The position numbers and the translations under genes are program-made. A DNA stretch of 30,555 bases from a virus. The DNA is taken from positions 1 to 30,555 of IMG/VR virus record IMGVR_UViG_3300010885_060094; one strand, given 5' to 3'. A model generated the notes under the pieces. The model was not told the DNA's origin and did no database searches. It was given only the letters and a program-made list of their open reading frames with translations. Shown here in pieces: positions 26,101-30,555 of the stretch. Each line of letters begins with the position of its first letter. Within the stretch, counting starts at the first letter, position 1.

Positions 26101-27857
26101 CTGCAGCTTCTGTATATGCTAATGCGGCGTTTGCACAGGCTAACATAGCAACACCAGCTAGTTCTTATGCTAACGGTGCTTTCGCTGCTGCTAATAATGC
26201 CAACGCTAATGCTGCAATAGCAAGTTCATATGCAAATTCAGCTTATCTTACTGCCAATAACGCCTTAGCTAACACTGGTATTGCAGTAACAGCTAACGGT
26301 TTAACTGTATATTCATTTGCTAATGCAACATCATCCACATCAAATACTACTGGTTCTATTGTTATTACTGGCGGCCTAGGTGTTCGTGGTAATGTTTATA
26401 CAGGTAATGTTGTAATTACAGGTTCAGGTAATGGTATAACATTCACCGATGGTACAGTACAAACAACCAATGTATCTGCTGCATCACCTGTTTATGCCAA
26501 CGGTGCCTTCGTAGCAGCTAATACAGCTAGTTCCAATGCAGCTTCGGCAAGTTCTTATGCTAACGGCGCATTTGCTGCATCCAATACTGCAAGTAATAAT
26601 GCAACATCAGCTGGTTCTTATGCCAACTCGGCTTTTGGTATAGCCAATACTGCAAGTAATAATGCAACATCAGCTGGTTCTTATGCCAACTCGGCGTTTG
26701 TTAAAGCTAACAATGCATTGGCTAACACCGGTGTATCAGTAACTTCGAATAATTTAACCTCATATATTTTCGCCAATACGACAATTTCTACATCAAATGT
26801 TACAGGTTCTATCGTAATATCTGGCGGCCTAGGTGTTCGTGGTAATGTTTACACAGGTAATGTTGTAATTACAGGTTCAGGTAACGGTATAGTATTTACC
26901 GACGGTACAGTACAAACAACAGCTGGTTCACCTGCAGCTTCTGTATATGCTAATGCTGCTTTCGCTCTAGCTAATACTGCAAGTAATACTGCAACATCAG
27001 CTGATTCATACGCAAACAGTGCATTCATTAGAGCAAATAACTCATTAAATGTACAATCTGGTGGTACAGTTACAGGCGATTTGAATCTTTCTGGTAATTT
27101 ATTTGTTAATGGCACAACAACATATATTAATGTTGCGACATTTCAGACAGTTGATTCATTGATTGAATTAGCTGCAAACAATCTTGGAGATTCGGTTGAT
27201 ATTGGTTTTTATGGTCAGTATGTAAGCTCAGGTACAAAGTATAGTGGTTTAGTAAGAACAGCATCATCTAACTGGACATTATTCCAAGGTATTACAACTA
27301 ATCCAACAAGTAATTCAATTGGCACAATAACATATTCGAATTACGGAACACTTAACGCAAATATTACGGCCGGACAAATAACTTCATCACAACCAATTTT
27401 GCCGGCATCAGGTGGTACAGGCCTAACTTCACCTACAGCTAATAGCATAATGATTGGGAATGGTGCAAATGCAATGAGATTACTTGCACCAGGAACATCA
27501 GGAAATGTTGCAGTGTCGGATGGTACAAACTGGTACTCAGGTGCCGCAGCACCGACAGTATCATTCAGCAATGATTTAGCTACTGCAACTCCTGTTTATC
27601 CACTATTCTCATCAGCTACAACAGGTGCTGCAATAGCATTATATACAGCCAATGCAAGATTACTATATACACCATCTACTGGTCAGTTTAGTTCAAATAC
27701 ATTTATTGCAACTAACGGAATAATTCAAAACAGCAATACAGTATCATCTAGTTATACAATTGCTGCAGGAAATAATGGTTTATCAGCTGGACCTATGACA
27801 GTACCATCTGGCCAGACTGTTACAGTTTCTTCTGGTGCTGTTTGGACTATAGTTTAA
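23136..27857 (+). CDS. Long repetitive tail fibre, 1573 aa
   Basis: Residues 1-60 ('FANTFGDWIVATNADSNEIN', 'YDWTKDSGTLTLNGTGTSLA') form an N-terminal module typical of fibres of T4-like aquatic phages, probably the baseplate anchor. Residues about 60-165 are beta repeats ('TGSSATIDNNLTVGKQVYF'). Residues 168-673 contain 22 tandem units of 22 residues (two with 33). Residues about 800-1310 contain four copies of a 'GGLGVRGNVYTGNVVITGSG' and 'DGTVQTT' module, joined by Ala/Asn-rich repeats such as 'SYANSAFITANNALANTG'. Then come 'GTTTYINVATFQTVDSLIEL' and 'DIGFYGQYVSSGTKYSGLVR', a conserved C-terminal region, and a final beta tip, 'NNGLSAGPMTVPSGQTVTVS'. The protein is Thr/Asn/Ala/Ser-rich with little charge, as in trimeric fibres. 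It probably reaches to the host surface. AGG lies within the overlapping end of the upstream gene. Confidence 0.88.
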   Translation: MANTVNILGFANTFGDWIVATNADSNEINSIGKYDWTKDSGTLTLNGTGTSLAIGNNAVVAGQLQVTGTGSSATIDNNLTVGKQVYFTNTSQSLTASGSVTANGTVYASNTGTGLAVANNTTIGGTLTVNGATSIANTLTVSKATELQNTLSVAKDTIITGNLNATLDTYTNSLQANTVIRAATSSVTGASYTNTLQANTSILTGTIQSNTAVNTATLSVTGITYTDKLQSNTAVNTATSSVTGASYTNTLQANTSVNTATLSVTGSTYTDKIQANTAVNTATLSVTGASYTNTLQANTAVNTATLSVTGASYSNTLQANTSILTGTIQSNTAVNTATLSVTGTTYTDKIQANTAVNTATLSVTGASFTNTLQANTAVNTATLSVTGASYTNTLQSNTAVNTATLSVTGISYTDRLQSNTAVNTATLSVTGTSYTDKLQANTAVNTATLSVTGASFTNTLQANTAVNTATLSVTGASFTNTLQANTAVNTATLSVTGTSYTDKLQSNTVVNTATLSVVGNTWTNLLQANTVVNTATLSVTGTSYTDKLQANTAVNTATLSVTGISYTDKLQSNTAVNTAVLSVVGNTWTNALQANATVNTATLSVVGNTWTNALQANATVNTVTLSVVGTSYTSYLQSNNTVNTTTFSATGNTYTKYLIANNDISVSKLYVTGTLLSATNAVGAFQSLTTTQGLSVGGDFTINGTTIYTSNIFVINANTYTPISSYISVNRGTANNAANGIPLANASIRWNESNKYWDILDVTNGTQYSQIMTANMISDSSTSTSTSTVPTSKLSTAIYAQANAAFAQANVAIPASSYANSAFITANNALANVGSMVTSNSNTMYTFANTTAALSNVTGSIVVSGGMGIRGNVYTGMVSITGSGNGITFTDGTVQTTNVSAAVGSYANSAFITANNALANTGASVTANGSTTYTFSNVTPSLSNVTGSVVITGGLGVRGNVYTGNVVITGSGNGIVFVDGTVQTTAGSPAASVYANAAFAQANIATPASSYANGAFAAANNANANAAIASSYANSAYLTANNALANTGIAVTANGLTVYSFANATSSTSNTTGSIVITGGLGVRGNVYTGNVVITGSGNGITFTDGTVQTTNVSAASPVYANGAFVAANTASSNAASASSYANGAFAASNTASNNATSAGSYANSAFGIANTASNNATSAGSYANSAFVKANNALANTGVSVTSNNLTSYIFANTTISTSNVTGSIVISGGLGVRGNVYTGNVVITGSGNGIVFTDGTVQTTAGSPAASVYANAAFALANTASNTATSADSYANSAFIRANNSLNVQSGGTVTGDLNLSGNLFVNGTTTYINVATFQTVDSLIELAANNLGDSVDIGFYGQYVSSGTKYSGLVRTASSNWTLFQGITTNPTSNSIGTITYSNYGTLNANITAGQITSSQPILPASGGTGLTSPTANSIMIGNGANAMRLLAPGTSGNVAVSDGTNWYSGAAAPTVSFSNDLATATPVYPLFSSATTGAAIALYTANARLLYTPSTGQFSSNTFIATNGIIQNSNTVSSSYTIAAGNNGLSAGPMTVPSGQTVTVSSGAVWTIV
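23637..25154 (+). repeat. 22 tandem in-frame 66-base repeats (11+11 residue units)
   Basis: The consensus unit is 22 residues: a first half like ASYTNTLQANT and a second half like AVNTATLSVTG. I count 22 units; 20 have 22 residues and two (starting near residues 190 and 311) have 33, gaining an 11-residue 'SILTGTIQSNT' half. Total is 506 residues, 1518 bases. First halves alternate between ASYTN, ASFTN, TSYTDK, ISYTDK and NTWTN types. Some neighbouring copies are almost identical at DNA level, which fits recent duplication. Confidence 0.92.
25727..26890 (+). repeat. Four dispersed copies of a 69-base fibre module
   Basis: Copies lie at 25727-25795, 25991-26059, 26369-26437 and 26822-26890. 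Each codes for a GGLGVRGNVYTG-type segment followed by a VVITGSGNG-type strand. Copies 2, 3 and 4 are nearly identical in DNA, including third codon positions; copy 1 has diverged. Spacings are 264, 378 and 453 bases, so the linkers with Ala/Asn repeats grow in length toward the 3' end. Confidence 0.88.
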
Positions 27858-27869
27858 AGGAAAAAAATG
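27855..27869 (+). promoter_or_regulatory. Identical 15-base junction TAAAGGAAAAAAATG, copy 2
   Basis: Stop of the long fibre, AAAGG ribosome site, and start of the S74 fibre-tip gene. Identical in all 15 bases to the junctions at 15901 and 29517. Confidence 0.85.
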
Positions 27870-28694
27870 AGTTCAGTATCAATACAACCAAATTCTGGAG
27901 GAACAGGAGTCTTTACGATTGCGGCTCCTTCAACTTCAAGTAATTACACTTTGTCATTGCCCACTGTTACCGGCGGGAGTTTTATTGCTAGTGATGGAAG
28001 CGGAAACGTGGGGATTGGCGGTGGTGTTCCCGCAAGCAATCCCAAAGTAAGTTTGTACGGGGGTATTCGGTTTTTAGCAAACGAAGCTGCCACTGCCACC
28101 TATACAGGCATTGGAAGTATTGCGACTGATACTGTAAGCATCAGCACTTCGGGCTATGAACGGATGCGTGTTGATACCGGCGGCAATTTTTTGCTAAACA
28201 CTACTTCAGTTGGGGGAAGATTTTCTATGCGGTACGACAGTAGTGTTGAACAAGGCTTAGTTATTCGCACTACCTCCGCCACATTTTCTGGTAGCCCTGT
28301 GGTGTTTCAGAATAACTCCGGCGGTACTTCTGGTTTTATTGGTCAAACAGCCACAACGGTATCCTACAGCACATCATCCGATTACCGCCTCAAAGAAGAC
28401 ATTGTTCCGATGACCAGCGTGTTGGAAAAAGTGGCCGCACTCAAGCCTGTCACATATAAGTGGAAGGTAGATGGCTCAGCCGGTGAAGGTTTTATCGCTC
28501 ATGAGCTGGCTGAAGTTTGCCCTCAAGCAGTGACAGGAGAGAAAGATGCGGTCGATGCTGACGGTAACCCGCAATACCAAGGTATTGATGTGTCTTTTTT
28601 GGTGGCAACCCTGACCGCAGCCATCCAAGAGCAGCAAGCCATCATTACTTCTCTAACGTCTCGGGTTGCAGCCTTGGAAGAAAAAAAAGTATGA
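27867..28694 (+). CDS. Fibre tip with S74 intramolecular chaperone
   Basis: Residues 1-35 ('SIQPNSGGTGVFTIAAPSTS') and 'GNVGIGGGVPASNPKVSLYG' form a tail-fibre or spike head seen in many environmental phages. The last 105 residues form an S74 peptidase/chaperone domain of the endosialidase type: 'SSDYRLKEDIVPM', 'VLEKVAALKPVTYKWKVDGS', 'GFIAHELAEVCPQAVTGEKD' and a C-terminal coiled coil, 'LTAAIQEQQAIITSLTSRVA'. The dyad is visible as Ser171 and Lys176, with the same five-residue spacing as in endosialidase NF. The domain helps trimers fold and then cuts itself off before Ser171. Base composition is unusual: three 60-base stretches that I counted are 47-50% GC, against 32% in one counted stretch of the neighbouring fibre. 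The shift begins near 27960. This points to recent acquisition. Confidence 0.93.
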   Translation: MSSVSIQPNSGGTGVFTIAAPSTSSNYTLSLPTVTGGSFIASDGSGNVGIGGGVPASNPKVSLYGGIRFLANEAATATYTGIGSIATDTVSISTSGYERMRVDTGGNFLLNTTSVGGRFSMRYDSSVEQGLVIRTTSATFSGSPVVFQNNSGGTSGFIGQTATTVSYSTSSDYRLKEDIVPMTSVLEKVAALKPVTYKWKVDGSAGEGFIAHELAEVCPQAVTGEKDAVDADGNPQYQGIDVSFLVATLTAAIQEQQAIITSLTSRVAALEEKKV

Positions 28695-28726
28695 CCGATG
28701 TAATCAACGTAACCAACGGTCTTTTT
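28693..28726 (+). terminator. Weak candidate terminator after the S74 gene
   Basis: GACCG at 28693-28697, overlapping the TGA stop, can pair with CGGTC at 28717-28721, followed by five T's at 28722-28726. The stem is only 5 bp and the loop is 19 bases, so activity is doubtful. The 87-base gap to the next gene otherwise holds AAGGG at 28771-28775, the ribosome site of the next gene. Confidence 0.3.
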
Positions 28727-28781
28727 ACGAATAAATCATAATAATTGTAAGATTAAAAACAAAATATCCTAAGGGTTAAAC

Positions 28782-29519
28782 ATGGCATCAAAAATTGACG
28801 GAACAAATGGTCTAATACAGAATTACATTTACTTGGATGGAACTGGAACAACAACTCCAACTATATTATCAGGTTTTAATTATACTATTCCATCGGGTGT
28901 TCAAAATGTTATATTGAATCCTTCCTCTACATATGCTGTTGGAACTATTGTCTTACCTGCAAATCCTGCGGATGGGATGACAGTAACCATGAGTACAACA
29001 CAACAGATTACTGGATTCACTGTTTCTGCTAGCGCAGGACAATCAGTTTCTGGTGGTTTTTCCGGAACAGTGTTCCAAGCTAAAACAGCTGTGTCGTATG
29101 TTTACAATTCAACCAAATCAACTTGGTATCCTTTCACAGCTATTTCACCTTACATTTTGCCAGCTCCATCAACGTCAGGCAATCTATTGACAAGTGACGG
29201 AACAATTTGGAATTCAACAGCCGCTTCTGCGATTGCAGCAGGTATTGGTGTTGGTCAAACTTGGCAGGCCGTTGTTCGTTTAGTCGCAACAACATATACA
29301 AATAGTACAGGAAAACCAATTATCGTGGCACCTTGGTTTGTTTTACCACTTAATTCTAGTGCTGCCATTACCGTGGCTGGAATTCAAGCTGCATACTTAA
29401 CTACAGGTGGTGCCGCCGGTAATAATACGCAAATGAATGCTCTTGTTCCGGCTGGAGCAACTTATGTATTCGCAGTAACCGGATCCGGATCGTTAAATTC
29501 ATGCACAGAACTTCGTTAA
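28782..29519 (+). CDS. Second fibre tip protein with GVGQTWQ-type C-terminal domain
   Basis: The 245-residue protein has an N-terminal region (residues 1-125) of beta-strands with 'YTIPSGVQNVILNPSSTYAV' and 'TMSTTQQITGFTVSASAGQS', similar to other aquatic phage fibre shafts. From residue about 160 it has 'GIGVGQTWQAVVRLVATTYT' and 'NSTGKPIIVAPWFVLP', ending 'PAGATYVFAVTGSGSLNSCT'. This C-terminal domain is common at the tip of tail fibres in many unrelated phages and is likely receptor-binding. Its base composition is AT-rich like the rest of the window, unlike the S74 gene just before it. AAGGG lies 6 bases before the ATG. No S74 or other chaperone is fused to it. Confidence 0.85.
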   Translation: MASKIDGTNGLIQNYIYLDGTGTTTPTILSGFNYTIPSGVQNVILNPSSTYAVGTIVLPANPADGMTVTMSTTQQITGFTVSASAGQSVSGGFSGTVFQAKTAVSYVYNSTKSTWYPFTAISPYILPAPSTSGNLLTSDGTIWNSTAASAIAAGIGVGQTWQAVVRLVATTYTNSTGKPIIVAPWFVLPLNSSAAITVAGIQAAYLTTGGAAGNNTQMNALVPAGATYVFAVTGSGSLNSCTELR

Positions 29520-29531
29520 AGGAAAAAAATG
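29517..29531 (+). promoter_or_regulatory. Identical 15-base junction TAAAGGAAAAAAATG, copy 3
   Basis: Stop of the second fibre tip, AAAGG ribosome site, and start of the next gene. With copy 2 it brackets the S74 gene and the second tip gene, 1662 bases apart. Confidence 0.85.
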
Positions 29532-29819
29532 AAATTATTTAAAGATTCAAACAATACAATATGGGCATTTGAGCTTGATGGAAGTCAAGATGATTTGATT
29601 AAATCTGACATGATTTCCATTACCAAAGAAGAAGCGGATGTAATTATTGCTCAAAACCAAAAGAATAAATTTGATGCATTATCTTATGTGGAAAAAAGAC
29701 AAAGTGAGTACCCACCAATCGTTAATTACCTCGATGGACTTGTAAAAGGTGACACGGAACAAATGCAGACATACATTGATGCCTGTTTGGCGGTGAAAGC
29801 TAAATACCCAAAACAATAA
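29529..29819 (+). CDS. Small tail-fibre accessory/assembly-type protein, 96 aa
   Basis: The protein starts 'MKLFKDSNNTIWAFELDGSQ', a beta pair, followed by 'ISITKEEADVIIAQNQKNKF'. The second half has the recurring phage pattern 'SYVEKRQSEYPPIVNYLDGL', then 'DTEQMQTYIDACLAVKAKYP' (R-x(3)-Y-P-x(3)-x-L-D ... V-K-A-K-Y-P). Small proteins with this tail are commonly encoded just after fibre genes, where they are called tail-fibre assembly or XkdW-like proteins. A chaperone role is therefore likely but not proven. It has the strong TAAAGGAAAAAAATG start and ends 66 bases before the next gene, in a gap that carries a candidate late promoter. Confidence 0.8.
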   Translation: MKLFKDSNNTIWAFELDGSQDDLIKSDMISITKEEADVIIAQNQKNKFDALSYVEKRQSEYPPIVNYLDGLVKGDTEQMQTYIDACLAVKAKYPKQ

Positions 29820-29843
29820 AAGAATGTTTTGATGAACAATAAG

Positions 29844-29859
29844 AATCATAAATATGATT
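29844..29859 (+). promoter_or_regulatory. Late-promoter box CATAAATA inside a palindrome
   Basis: CATAAATA at 29847-29854 is placed to start RNA near 29860, giving a 26-base leader with AAAAGG at 29872-29877 before the ATG at 29886. The box sits in a perfect 7-bp inverted repeat, AATCATA and TATGATT around AA. It is the best placed promoter box in the fibre region. The palindrome could bind a dimeric protein, or be chance in AT-rich DNA. Confidence 0.5.
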
Positions 29860-29885
29860 AACGCATCAAATAAAAGGTACAACAA

Positions 29886-30254
29886 ATGGCCGCAGGATAC
29901 TCAGACCAATATTTGGAACAAGGGGCTTCGTTCAATAGTCAGTTAACATTAACCGATGATTATGGTGCTCGTTACGATTTAACAAGTTACACCATAAGTT
30001 CAAGAGCGAAAAAATCTTACACAACAGCTAATGTTGCCTTTACTTTTGATGCACAAGTCACCGACCCAGTTCTTGGTTTAATAACACTATCGTTGGATGC
30101 ACCAACAACGGCAAATGTGCCGTATGGAAAATATGTTTATGACGTTATTATTCAGGATACAGTAACTAATCTGATAACTCGCGTTCTTGAAGGACAGATA
30201 TATGTTGCTCCCGGTGTAACTGGAGTAACCAATTCCTATGGTACTGATGCATAA
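29886..30254 (+). CDS. Small beta-rich virion protein, 122 aa
   Basis: The protein starts 'MAAGYSDQYLEQGASFNSQL', followed by 'TLTDDYGARYDLTSYTISSR' and 'AKKSYTTANVAFTFDAQV'. It ends with 'YGKYVYDVIIQDTVTNLITR' and 'VLEGQIYVAPGVT'. This is an immunoglobulin-like beta-sandwich pattern known from aquatic T4-like phages and related to the N-terminal domain of phage baseplate upper (BppU-type) proteins: polar start, 'D.YDLT.Y', K-S-Y turn, 'G..T.SLDAPTT..VP.G.Y.YDV'. It may be an adaptor for the fibre that follows. The stop overlaps the next start by one base (TAATG), supporting joint production. Confidence 0.82.
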   Translation: MAAGYSDQYLEQGASFNSQLTLTDDYGARYDLTSYTISSRAKKSYTTANVAFTFDAQVTDPVLGLITLSLDAPTTANVPYGKYVYDVIIQDTVTNLITRVLEGQIYVAPGVTGVTNSYGTDA

Positions 30255-30555
30255 TGGCAAATATTACAGTAAATCCAGTAAATCAGATTAGTGTAAGAGT
30301 TGGGCCTGGTGCACCTCCAGCTATACAATCAGTTGCTCAATTCACAGGTCCAAACCAGACTGCCAATATTGCAAGAATAGAAACTGAACTTACCTCAAAT
30401 GTTGCGGTATTGCAGTCTGAAATTGATAATAATGCAAATGTTTCCTATCAGTCTATACATTCAGTATTTTTACAAGCTAATGCAGCTTTCAGTTTAGCTA
30501 ACACTATTTCCAATTCTGGTGTTGACGTATGGGCTAGAGATAATTCAAATACTGC
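30254..30555 (+). CDS. Start of another fibre-type protein, 3' part off the window
   Basis: The frame opens at ATG 30254-30256 and continues to the window edge (100 codons). It starts 'MANITVNPVNQISVRVGPGA' and 'PPAIQSVAQFTGPNQTANIA', then a helical coiled-coil stretch, 'RIETELTSNVAVLQSEIDNN', and an Ala/Asn repeat, 'LQANAAFSLANT', like those in the fibres at 13269 and 23136. It is probably another trimeric fibre or adaptor. Coupled by a one-base overlap to the preceding gene. Confidence 0.75.
   Translation, partial: MANITVNPVNQISVRVGPGAPPAIQSVAQFTGPNQTANIARIETELTSNVAVLQSEIDNNANVSYQSIHSVFLQANAAFSLANTISNSGVDVWARDNSNT

Noticed and set aside
27867-30555. A diversity-generating retroelement acting on the fibre tips
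   Set aside because: No reverse transcriptase, no template/variable repeat pair and no adenine-specific differences are visible in the window.
1-30555. tRNA genes, insertion sequences or integrase genes
   Set aside because: No gap is long enough for a transposase or integrase, and I saw no tRNA cloverleaf pattern or T-psi-C motif in the short gaps.

Overview
This window is part of the late structural region of a tailed bacteriophage with a contractile, T4-type tail. It is AT-rich (roughly mid-30s % GC by eye) and almost wholly coding. Genes are packed with 1-nt overlaps or gaps of a few bases, and no stretch over 300 bases lacks a gene. Recognisable T4-type parts are head completion gp4, tube cap gp48, wedge proteins gp53, gp25, gp6, gp7 and gp8, a gp27-type hub, and a gp5 spike. 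Several proteins (the DUF4815-type giant protein, the fibre N-termini, the 'DGTxQTT' modules) look like those of marine or freshwater T4-like phages such as cyanophages and pelagiphages rather than coliphage T4. The sequence does not identify the host.

Layout. 1-1547 carries three leftward genes: a partial gp19-family tail-tube protein, a conserved 207-residue protein, and gp4. A 52-codon rightward ORF lies between the last two, behind a perfect TATAAATA late-promoter motif and a strong hairpin. 1580-10108 runs rightward through gp48, gp53, the hub, a split gp5 spike (OB-fold gene and beta-helix gene separated by an unrecognised 291-residue gene), another unrecognised gene, gp25 and gp6. 10113-15903 holds gp7, a fibre-like protein and gp8. 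15913-22911 is a 2332-residue DUF4815-type virion protein, followed by a small coiled-coil protein. 23136-30555 is the fibre region: a 1573-residue repetitive fibre, a GC-richer S74-chaperone fibre tip, a second fibre tip, a small assembly-type protein, a small beta-rich protein and the start of another fibre.

How it works together. gp27-type hub, gp5 OB and gp5 beta-helix should form the central piercing spike. gp48 and the gp19-family protein should cap the baseplate and start the tube. gp53, gp25, gp6, gp7 and gp8 should form the wedges. The proteins from 15913 onward probably form the baseplate periphery and host-binding fibres. Short NATAAATA motifs before several genes suggest T4-like late transcription.

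I found no clearly new enzymatic or defence system. The strongest candidates for a second look are the split, lysozyme-free spike with its intervening gene, the small ORF and hairpin at 917-1146, the 22-residue (11+11) repeat fibre, and the fibre-tip region bracketed by identical 15-mers and holding a GC-shifted S74 gene.
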